DNA of 47,799 bases from an uncultured Pelagibacteraceae bacterium (GTDB lineage Bacteria; Pseudomonadota; Alphaproteobacteria; Pelagibacterales; Pelagibacteraceae), in NCBI GenBank assembly GCA_902593445.1, contig CACJIJ010000007.1, forward strand, positions 1-47,799. Direction: 5' to 3'. The translations under genes and the position numbers were made by a program. Positions within the stretch are counted from its first letter, which is position 1. Each line of letters starts with the position of its first letter. The notes under the pieces were generated by a model that ran no database searches, was not told where the DNA came from, and saw nothing but the letters and a program-made list of their open reading frames with translations. Of this stretch, positions 20,039-28,021 are shown piece after piece.

Positions 20039-20057
20039 ATAATCTTTAAAAAATAAT

Positions 20058-20882
20058 ATGACTTATCTCAATTCAAATCAACTTAAACAGTACAAAGAAG
20101 AAGGATATGTTGCTCCTTTAGATGTTTTAACTAAAGAGGAAGCTTTAGCAGCAAAAAAGGAAATAGAATTGATAGAGAAAGAAATGCCAAAAGAAATTGA
20201 TAAATCTGGCAGATATAATGTTCACTTAATCTCTCCTAAACTAGATGCAATTGTCCATAATTCAAAAATTCTTGATGCTGTTGAAAGTATTATAGGAAAG
20301 AATATTTTAGTTTGTAGTACTACTTTATTTATAAAAAATCCTAAACAAGAGGAATTTGTAAGCTATCATCAAGATGCGAAATATATTGGCTTGGAACCCC
20401 ATAATTGGGTTACTGCATGGGTAGCAATTACAGATTCCAATAATCAGAATGGTTGTATGAAAATGTGGCCTAAATCCCATATAGAATTAAAAGATCATAA
20501 CCAAAAGTTTAACGAGGGAAATCTATTAACACGTGGTCAAACAATAGAAGGTGTTCCAGAAAATGAAGTTAAATCCGTAGAACTTAAAGCAGGACAAATG
20601 TCTTTACACCATCCAAGAGTAGTTCACGGCTCAGGTATAAACAAAAGTAATCATAAAAGAATTGGTTTTGTGGTCCAAAGTTATATAGGTACAAATGTAA
20701 AACAAACCTTAGGAAAAAACAGTGTTCAAATTGCTAGAGGAAAAGATGAGCTTCATCATCACGAGGTAATTGGTCGTACTAAATCATTTATGAGCGAAGA
20801 GGGTATATCTTTGAGAATAAAAGAAAATAATTACTTACAAGAAATATTTTACAAGGGTTCAGATAAAAAAGGAGCTTATTAA
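20058..20882 (+). CDS. Phytanoyl-CoA dioxygenase (PhyH) family Fe(II)/2-oxoglutarate oxygenase
   Basis: YHQDAKY (HxD metal ligands) and LHHPRVVHGSGINKSNHKRIGF (distal His/Arg). Confidence 0.88.
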   Translation: MTYLNSNQLKQYKEEGYVAPLDVLTKEEALAAKKEIELIEKEMPKEIDKSGRYNVHLISPKLDAIVHNSKILDAVESIIGKNILVCSTTLFIKNPKQEEFVSYHQDAKYIGLEPHNWVTAWVAITDSNNQNGCMKMWPKSHIELKDHNQKFNEGNLLTRGQTIEGVPENEVKSVELKAGQMSLHHPRVVHGSGINKSNHKRIGFVVQSYIGTNVKQTLGKNSVQIARGKDELHHHEVIGRTKSFMSEEGISLRIKENNYLQEIFYKGSDKKGAY

Positions 20883-20886
20883 TTTA

Positions 20887-21897
20887 ATGAAAGAGTCTAT
20901 TAATCTTGGAGTGATAGGTATTGATCATGGTCATATCTTTGACATGTTGGATGAGATGTTAAAAGAAGGATGTACGTGTGAATATTTTTGGACGGAGGGT
21001 GATCCATTGACTCTTCAAGAATTTAATAAAAAATATCCAAGTATTAAAAGAAAAGAAAATAAAGAGGAAATATTAAATGACTCATCTATTGATATGATTT
21101 TAATATCCTCGATCCCTGTAGATAGAGCTGTTCATTCAATAGATGCATTAAAAGCTGGGAAAGATGTTATGGTAGATAAACCAGGCTGTACTACCTTAGA
21201 TCAGTTAAATAACTTGAAAAACACTGTTAAAGAAACTGGAAAGATCTGGTCTGTAAATTTTTCTGAAAGATTTCACGTTGCTGCAGTTGCTAAAGCTGAA
21301 GAATTAGTCAATGAGGGAAAAATTGGTAAAGTAAAACAAACTATTGGCACAGGCCCCCATAGACAGGGTAATTATGAAAGACCTGATTGGTTTTATAATC
21401 GTCAAAGTTATGGAGGAATAATTACCGATATTGGCTCTCACCAAATTCATCAATTTTTAGTATTTACAAATTCAAATGAGGCAAAAATCAATCATGCTCT
21501 TGTAGAAAACAGTACTAAAAAAGAGAAACCTGGTTTTCAAGACTTTGGAGAAGTAAATCTAACTGGTAATAGTGGACATGGTTACATAAGATTAGATTGG
21601 TTTACTCCAGATGCACTTCCAACCTGGGGAGATGGAAGATTGCTAATACTTGGAGACAAAGGTTTTATAGAAATAAGAAAATATACAGATTTAGCAAAAT
21701 CAAAAAAAGGTAATCATTTATTTTTAGCAAATAATGATGAGGTGAAACATATTGATTGTTCTAATGTTAAGCTGCCCTACTTTAGTAATTTAATTAATGA
21801 TGTTTTAAACAGAACAGAAACTGCATGTCCTCAAGATCTTACTTATCTTTCAATGGAACTTGCTATTAAAGCTCAAGAGCAAGCTGAAAAAAAATGA
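20887..21897 (+). CDS. Gfo/Idh/MocA family oxidoreductase
   Basis: N-terminal Rossmann, DMILISSIPVDRAVHSIDALKAGKDVMVDKPG. Confidence 0.88.
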   Translation: MKESINLGVIGIDHGHIFDMLDEMLKEGCTCEYFWTEGDPLTLQEFNKKYPSIKRKENKEEILNDSSIDMILISSIPVDRAVHSIDALKAGKDVMVDKPGCTTLDQLNNLKNTVKETGKIWSVNFSERFHVAAVAKAEELVNEGKIGKVKQTIGTGPHRQGNYERPDWFYNRQSYGGIITDIGSHQIHQFLVFTNSNEAKINHALVENSTKKEKPGFQDFGEVNLTGNSGHGYIRLDWFTPDALPTWGDGRLLILGDKGFIEIRKYTDLAKSKKGNHLFLANNDEVKHIDCSNVKLPYFSNLINDVLNRTETACPQDLTYLSMELAIKAQEQAEKK

Positions 21898-22973
21898 AAA
21901 AATATCAAGTAGCAATAATTGGAACCAATATAGGAGCAAAGCATTTTGAGGATTTTAAAAAAGTATCTGAGAGATTTAATGTTCACACATTATGTGGTTT
22001 AACTCGAGAGGCTATTGATAAAATATTACAATCAAATACTGAGACAAAAGTTTCTCTAAATTTTGATGATGTATTAAAAGTTAAAGATATTGATATTATT
22101 GATATTTGTCTCCCACCCCATTTACATTTTTCTGCTTGTAAAAAAGCTATGGAAGCTGGAAAGCATGTGATTTGTGAAAAACCATTAGTTTCAAGTCTTA
22201 AAGAAGTAGACGAATTAGAAAAGATCAGTAACGCAACTGGTAAGATTATTTTCCCAGTATTTCAATATCGATATGGTCTAGGATTTTCAAAATTAAAATC
22301 ATTAATCAAATCTGGTTTGGCTGGAAAACCTTTGGTTAGTTCATTAGAAACTCATTGGAATAGAGGTAAAGATTATTATTCAAAACCTTGGAGAGGAACT
22401 TGGGAAGGTGAACAAGGTGGTGCAATATTAAGTCATTCCATACATATTCATGATTTAGTGAGTATGATCTTGGGTCCTGTTTCAAATGTTTTTGCAAAAT
22501 TAACAACTAGAGTAAATGATATTGAAGTTGAGGATTGTGCTGCCCTTTCTATTGAAATGGAAAATGGAACTTTAGTGACAAGCTCAATCACACTTGGAGC
22601 TGCAAATGATACTAGTAGACTTCGATTTTGTTTTGAAGGTTTAACGGCTGAGTCTGGTGCATCACCAGATAAACCATATAGTCCAGCTGATGATAAGTGG
22701 GAATTTTTACCAAGAGCTCCTATAACTAAAGCTCAAATGGATGAAGTGCTATCAAAAGTAAAAGAACCAAAATCATGGTATGCTGGTATGTTTGAAGAAA
22801 TTGCAAATAAACTAGATGGATCTCCTAGTGATGAAGTAACTTTATTAGATGCTAGAAAATCTCTAGAATTTGTAACCGCTGTGTATGATTCTTATAGACA
22901 AAATAAGAATATTAAACTTCCAATTAATAAAGATAATCCTTTATATAATTCTTGGTTACCTTTAAATAATTAA
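21894..22973 (+). CDS. Gfo/Idh/MocA family oxidoreductase
   Basis: AIIGTNIGAKHFEDF, DICLPPHLHFSACKKAMEAGKHVICEKPLVSSL. Confidence 0.9.
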   Translation: MKKYQVAIIGTNIGAKHFEDFKKVSERFNVHTLCGLTREAIDKILQSNTETKVSLNFDDVLKVKDIDIIDICLPPHLHFSACKKAMEAGKHVICEKPLVSSLKEVDELEKISNATGKIIFPVFQYRYGLGFSKLKSLIKSGLAGKPLVSSLETHWNRGKDYYSKPWRGTWEGEQGGAILSHSIHIHDLVSMILGPVSNVFAKLTTRVNDIEVEDCAALSIEMENGTLVTSSITLGAANDTSRLRFCFEGLTAESGASPDKPYSPADDKWEFLPRAPITKAQMDEVLSKVKEPKSWYAGMFEEIANKLDGSPSDEVTLLDARKSLEFVTAVYDSYRQNKNIKLPINKDNPLYNSWLPLNN

Positions 22974-22975
22974 AC

Positions 22976-23443
22976 ATGGGAGATTCAAATAAAGCACCAA
23001 ACGATTTTTTTGATAATTGGAATAAAATCCAATCTATGTCATATAAAAATGTCATTGAACTACTTGTGAAGAGAAGTAGTGAAAAAAAAATATTAGCTTT
23101 AATTCAATTTGAATTAGATCAATTTTCCGAAAATGTTCAAAAGGATTTGACTATTTCTGAAACAAGTTCTTTCTATCAAGAAATATCTAATCTTTTCAGA
23201 GACTCAAACTGGTGGTCAACAGCTACAGTTACAGATGCTTGTAAATATTATTTAAACTGTGCAAGAAATAATATTTCTTATTTCGAAAATTATGTAGAGG
23301 CAGATAGTGATTTGTCCCAAATTCAAAAAAATGAGATATTTGCCTTGTATCAATTGTGTACATTATTTGTTTCATGGAATGCTATTAAAGAAAAACAGAT
23401 CAGAGAAATCATAGATATAAGAAAAAGTTTATTTTTTAGATAA
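22976..23443 (+). CDS. Hypothetical protein, no family recognised
   Basis: 155-aa ORF 2 bp after upstream CDS; no competing frame; WWSTATVTDACKYYLNCARNN region. Confidence 0.7.
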   Translation: MGDSNKAPNDFFDNWNKIQSMSYKNVIELLVKRSSEKKILALIQFELDQFSENVQKDLTISETSSFYQEISNLFRDSNWWSTATVTDACKYYLNCARNNISYFENYVEADSDLSQIQKNEIFALYQLCTLFVSWNAIKEKQIREIIDIRKSLFFR

Positions 23444-23454
23444 AATTAATCAGG

Positions 23455-23682
23455 ATGAACAAAGAAAACGCAAGTAAACTCTGGAAAATGATACAGGAAG
23501 CTGGCGATTATTTGGTGGGGCAATTACCTGACCACCCAAATCACCCTAAAGGAAGAAACCCTTACGCTCATGTAGCAATTTGTGTGAAAAGCAAATTTAA
23601 TGCTAGTTACAAAGATATACCTGATGAACAATATGATGAAGTGATTAAATATATTGAGTTTTTAAAAGAAAATCCTAGTTAA
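23455..23682 (+). CDS. Small conserved-looking hypothetical protein (75 aa)
   Basis: In-line with upstream operon; NPYAHVAICVKSKFNASYKDIPDEQYDEVIKYIEFLKENPS looks like a conserved small domain, weakly reminiscent of phage ORF6C-type C-termini. Confidence 0.7.
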   Translation: MNKENASKLWKMIQEAGDYLVGQLPDHPNHPKGRNPYAHVAICVKSKFNASYKDIPDEQYDEVIKYIEFLKENPS

Positions 23683-24724
23683 CTTTAATTGTATTTAACA
23701 ATTCATCAACATCACTATCTTTAGTGTTCCAAGCAGCAACTAATCTGACTGCTTTACCATCTAATTCATCTTCATTCATTTTGTAGCCCTCTGAATTTAG
23801 ATGTTCTATTTTTTCTCTTGGAAATTTTGCAAAGACTTCATTTGCTTCCGTTGGATATGCAATTTCAATATCATTATGCTTGCTTAAACCATCACTTAAT
23901 TTTTTACCCATTGCATTAGCGTGTTTTGCGTTTCTCAACCAAACATCATTTGAAATATAGGCATCGAGTTGAGCAGAAACAAAACGCATTTTAGATAATA
24001 AATGCCCTGCTCTTTTCATTAAAAATGCAATGTCCCCTACTAATTCTTTCTTAAAAAAGATTATTGCTTCAGCTGCTAGACATCCATTTTTAGTTGCTCC
24101 AAATGACAATACATCAACCCCAGATTTCCATGTCATTTCAGCAGGACTTACATCTAAAGATACTAATGCGTTAGCAAATCTAGCTCCATCCATATGTAAA
24201 TTTAAATTATGTTTATGGGTGATTTCTCCAATTTTTTTGATTTCATCTAATTGATAAACTTCACCTGTTTCACAAACCTGAGTAATGCTTACTGATGAAG
24301 GTTGCGTATGATGAACAATTCCTTTTCCACCTATCGATTGATTCAACTCCTCTGCGGTTATTTTTCCCATTACCCCATTTAAAGTAACTAACTTTCCTCC
24401 TCCTGTATAAAATTCAGGTGCACCACATTCATCAGTATTTATATGGGACATTTTATGACAATAAATATTTCCATAAGAAGGTGTCATTGTAGATAATGCT
24501 AAAGCATTAGCTGCAGTACCTGAGGCTGTAGGAAAAACAATTACTTCCTTTTCAAAAATTTCTGAAAACTTATCTTGTAATTCAGTTGATATTGGGTCGT
24601 TTCCATAAGGAATACTATCTCCTTCATTGGCTTTTAAAATTGCATCTAATACCTCGGGACAGGCACCAGCAACATTATCAGAAGCGAATTTAACTCGCTC
24701 TCTTTTAATTTTAATTTTTGCCAT
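23675..24724 (-). CDS. ltaE: Low-specificity L-threonine aldolase-like PLP enzyme
   Basis: FASDNVAGACPEVLDAI, HIDTDE-like SHINTDECGAPEF, LHMDGARFANA, SFGATKNG (PLP Lys). Confidence 0.88.
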   Translation of the reverse strand: MAKIKIKRERVKFASDNVAGACPEVLDAILKANEGDSIPYGNDPISTELQDKFSEIFEKEVIVFPTASGTAANALALSTMTPSYGNIYCHKMSHINTDECGAPEFYTGGGKLVTLNGVMGKITAEELNQSIGGKGIVHHTQPSSVSITQVCETGEVYQLDEIKKIGEITHKHNLNLHMDGARFANALVSLDVSPAEMTWKSGVDVLSFGATKNGCLAAEAIIFFKKELVGDIAFLMKRAGHLLSKMRFVSAQLDAYISNDVWLRNAKHANAMGKKLSDGLSKHNDIEIAYPTEANEVFAKFPREKIEHLNSEGYKMNEDELDGKAVRLVAAWNTKDSDVDELLNTIKVN

Positions 24725-24726
24725 AA

Positions 24727-25842
24727 TTATTGTTTTGGAAAGTAATCTTTAAGTTCACCCTCTCTGTAAACATCCGCAGTGCAACAATGTAAACCTCCAC
24801 CAAAAGCGTAGGCATCTCTAAGTTCTACTGGTATAACTTCCATTCCTAATTTATCTAATTGTTCAGCTTGATATTTTTCACTTTTTTCCACACATACAGT
24901 TTTTGGATCCAAAACTAAAACATTCATTGATAGCCAAGTTGATGAATAACATAATGGAGGTGGTTCATTATGTGCTGGTTGTGCACTGTCTACAATTTCC
25001 CAACCATTATCTTCAAATAATTTTCTTTGTTCCTTAGGAAGTCTTCTTTGTGGGTTATTGATAATTAAACCTTCTTTAATTGGGGTAAAAGTTGCATCAA
25101 TATGAATTGGATAAGGATCACCTGGGAAGTTAACTGCATGAACTCTGTGATCTTTATAATGTCTCTTTAGCCAATCAATCCCTTTTAAATTTGTTGTAAA
25201 TCCATGCTGAACAACCAAATCTTTTCCAAATCTCAATACATCTGCTGCATCAAATAATGGTTCTTCTTCAGTGGTTACAAAATATTTTTTCTCAGTCCAC
25301 TCTAATCTTTTTTGAACACCAATTTTATCTGATAGATAATCTTTTCTATAATCTGCATCCGTTAATCTTGGCTTTGGAGCAGACTCGTGCCTCATGTTTG
25401 GATCTTGATTATAATAATCTTTTAGAAGTGGTCGGTAACATAAATATTCAAACCAACGACATCGGTAACTCATTGTAGCTTCTAAAATTTCGTTTCCTAC
25501 TGTTAACAAAACATCTCTTGGAGGCATGCAGCCAAACATTGTTTCAGCTTCCCAATCTGGTGTGGATGTTTTTTGATTAAAATCTATTGGTGTTGGTCGA
25601 TCAACTTTAATACCTCTTTTTTGAAGCATATTTGAAAAGTTATCTAATAATTCATTTGCTTTATCGACAGTATCTTTTGTTCTTGGTCCAAACTGACCTC
25701 GCATATCACTGTCTTCTGGAACTTTTGCATCTAATGCAGGCTCTGGTGCTGGTATACAAGTTCCATCAGCTCTTCCAACAATTACATGTTTTAACGGATC
25801 CCACTCATTCCAACTATTAACAATAGTTTTATTCTCGCTCAT
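24727..25842 (-). CDS. Glycine (arginine:glycine) amidinotransferase-like
   Basis: VNSWNEWDPLKHVIVGRADGTCIP, PTPIDFNQKTSTPDWE, GCMPPRDVLLTVGNEILEA, FDAADVLRFGKD, PIHIDATFTPIKEGLIINNP, FGGGLHCCTADVYREG: matches active-site blocks of AGAT (Asp, His, Cys). Confidence 0.9.
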   Translation of the reverse strand: MSENKTIVNSWNEWDPLKHVIVGRADGTCIPAPEPALDAKVPEDSDMRGQFGPRTKDTVDKANELLDNFSNMLQKRGIKVDRPTPIDFNQKTSTPDWEAETMFGCMPPRDVLLTVGNEILEATMSYRCRWFEYLCYRPLLKDYYNQDPNMRHESAPKPRLTDADYRKDYLSDKIGVQKRLEWTEKKYFVTTEEEPLFDAADVLRFGKDLVVQHGFTTNLKGIDWLKRHYKDHRVHAVNFPGDPYPIHIDATFTPIKEGLIINNPQRRLPKEQRKLFEDNGWEIVDSAQPAHNEPPPLCYSSTWLSMNVLVLDPKTVCVEKSEKYQAEQLDKLGMEVIPVELRDAYAFGGGLHCCTADVYREGELKDYFPKQ

Positions 25843-25847
25843 AAAGA

Positions 25848-27065
25848 TTAGTTTTTTATAATATTATGCTCTGGGCCGAAAGGAAATTTTGTAATATTTT
25901 CTGCTCCATCTTTACCAATCACTAAAATATCATGTTCTCTATAACCCCCAGCACCAGGATTATCTTCTGGGATCATTATCATTGGCTCCATTGAAACGAC
26001 CATGTTTTTTTCTAACACCGTATCAATATCTTCCCTTAATTCTAAACCTGCTTCTCTTCCATAAAAATGTGAAAGCATACCAAATGAATGTCCGTAACCA
26101 AAAGTTCGATACTGAAGATAACCAAGCTCAGCAAAAAGTTCGTTAAGCTCATGACAAATATCAGAACACTTAACACCTGGTTTAATTAATTCTAATCCAC
26201 GTTTGTGAACTTTAACATTTGCTTCCCATGCTTTTAGTGAAGCATCATCAGCATGATCTAAAAATAAAGTACGCTCTAGTGCAGTATAATATCCGGAGAT
26301 CATCGGAAAAGTATTTAAAGATAAAATATCTCCTTTAACTAATTTTCTATTAGTCTTTGGATTATGAGCTCCATCAGTATTAATACCAGATTGAAACCAT
26401 ACCCAAGTGTCCATGTACTCTGCACCAGGATAGCTTTTGACAATCTCTCTTTCCATTCTATCTCTTGCTGCTATTGCCACTTCAATCTCTGTATTATCTT
26501 CTCTAATATTTTTAACTATTTCTTCACCACCAATGTCAGCAATTCTTGCGCCATTTCTAATTATCTCAATTTCTTCGTCAGATTTAATCATTCTAAGTTT
26601 CATTAGATCTTTTGAAACATCGCTAAATACAGAGAAAGTAAAGATAGATCCTATTTTTTCTCGCATATCTAATGTGACATGATCATTTTCAATTCCAATA
26701 TTTTTTGGTGGATCATCTCTTCCTATAATTGAAACAATGGCTCTTAAAAAATTATCTCTTTTCCAATCAGTGTAAATAACGTTATCACAATGAGATCTTC
26801 GCCAAGGTTGACTTGCATCAATGTTAGCTGAAATTGTTGAGATTTTATTTTGAGTGATCACACATCCGTATGGCCTTCCAAAAGAACAATAAATAAAACC
26901 AGTGTAATATGCAACGTTATGCATAGATGTTAAAATTACCATATCTATACTCTTTTGATCCATCACTGATCTAAGTTTGCTTACTCGATCGTTATATTCT
27001 TTATCTGTAAACGGTAATTTTACTTTTTCACCATTTTTAAGTTCAAAAAAATCTGGTCGTTCCAT
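25848..27065 (-). CDS. Creatinase (creatine amidinohydrolase), M24/pita-bread fold
   Basis: YTGFIYCSFGRPYGCVITQNKISTISANIDASQPWRRSHCDNVIYTDWKRDN, DTWVWFQSGINTDGAHNP, LQYRTFGYGHSFGMLSHFYGREAGLELREDIDTVLEKNMVVSMEPMIMIPEDNPGAGGYREHDILV, ENITKFPFGPEHNII closely match Pseudomonas creatinase as recalled. Confidence 0.9.
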   Translation of the reverse strand: MERPDFFELKNGEKVKLPFTDKEYNDRVSKLRSVMDQKSIDMVILTSMHNVAYYTGFIYCSFGRPYGCVITQNKISTISANIDASQPWRRSHCDNVIYTDWKRDNFLRAIVSIIGRDDPPKNIGIENDHVTLDMREKIGSIFTFSVFSDVSKDLMKLRMIKSDEEIEIIRNGARIADIGGEEIVKNIREDNTEIEVAIAARDRMEREIVKSYPGAEYMDTWVWFQSGINTDGAHNPKTNRKLVKGDILSLNTFPMISGYYTALERTLFLDHADDASLKAWEANVKVHKRGLELIKPGVKCSDICHELNELFAELGYLQYRTFGYGHSFGMLSHFYGREAGLELREDIDTVLEKNMVVSMEPMIMIPEDNPGAGGYREHDILVIGKDGAENITKFPFGPEHNIIKN

Positions 27066-27066
27066 A

Positions 27067-27972
27067 TTAATTTAATGCTATGTATCTTTTGTTCCATCGC
27101 ATTATTAAACTGTAATAAAATATAGATACAAACAGAAAAAAACCACCGATTATAGTATTTGTGGATGGTACTTCGTTAATGCCAAATAATGGCAACCAGA
27201 CCCAAAAAATTCCACCTACAACTTCAGTTAAAGATAATAAAGTCAGTTCTGCTGCTGGTATCGCTTTTGACCCAATTGAATATAAAATTAAACCAAAACA
27301 AACTAGTGTTCCATGCAATGAAAATAAAGCTCCATTATAGCTAGATGAAAAGAAAACTAAGTTGTTTGATAAAATCATAATTGTTGCAAATACAAAACAA
27401 AAGAAACCTGCAAAAGCTACTGTAGTAAATTTAGGTGTTTCTTTTCTCCATCTTAGAGTTACAGAAAAAACTGAGAAACCAATTGAAGATGTTAAACCAA
27501 ATACGAAACCAATTAACGATTTTTCACCGGTGTTTCCAAGTGCCATAATAATGATACCAACTGTTGCAATTATTATTGATATCCATACATTCAGAGAAAT
27601 TTTTTCTCTTAAAAATAAAAATGCCAATAATGCTGTAAAAAAAGGCATTGCTGCCAAACAAAGCAAAGTAACTGCAGCACTAGTATTCGTAATTGAATAA
27701 ATAAAAGTAATCATAGCAATACCCAATCCAGATCCGCCTATTACTCCAGATAAACCTATTTTATAATAGTTTTTGTAAAAATTTTTTCCTTCCTCGAAAA
27801 ATAAATAAAGATTTAATAAGATAAAAATTGTTAAACCTCTGCCAAAAATATACTGCCAAGGTACAAATTGAGGATTATCCATATATCGAACTACTAATGG
27901 ACCAAACGACCATAATAGACCGGCAAAAAGCACAACAGGAATAGCTATTCTTGGATTTCTCAACTCTAACAT
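27067..27972 (-). CDS. DMT/EamA family permease
   Basis: Multi-TM EamA repeat, LCLAAMPFFTALLAFLFLREKIS; 1 bp upstream of creatinase gene. Confidence 0.87.
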   Translation of the reverse strand: MLELRNPRIAIPVVLFAGLLWSFGPLVVRYMDNPQFVPWQYIFGRGLTIFILLNLYLFFEEGKNFYKNYYKIGLSGVIGGSGLGIAMITFIYSITNTSAAVTLLCLAAMPFFTALLAFLFLREKISLNVWISIIIATVGIIIMALGNTGEKSLIGFVFGLTSSIGFSVFSVTLRWRKETPKFTTVAFAGFFCFVFATIMILSNNLVFFSSSYNGALFSLHGTLVCFGLILYSIGSKAIPAAELTLLSLTEVVGGIFWVWLPLFGINEVPSTNTIIGGFFLFVSIFYYSLIMRWNKRYIALN

Positions 27973-27985
27973 AATGAGAAATCTA

Positions 27986-28014
27986 ATTGTAAAAAGAATT
28001 TTCTACAACAAAAA
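27986..28014 (-). promoter_or_regulatory. Candidate promoter for the DMT-creatinase-amidinotransferase-aldolase operon (TTTTTG-17-TACAAT)
   Basis: Minus-strand TACAAT (27986-27991) with TTTTTG 17 bp upstream in the 49-bp gap after moeA; by eye, AT-rich background. Confidence 0.35.
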
Positions 28015-28021
28015 TACGTTT

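Noticed and set aside
25848-27065. M24 protein as ectoine hydrolase (DoeA) or Xaa-Pro peptidase, suggested by the nearby Ehu transporter
   Set aside because: Long blocks (CSFGRPY, SANIDASQPWRR, SGINTDGAHNP, GYGHSFG, GAGGYREHDIL) match creatinase much better than DoeA or prolidase.
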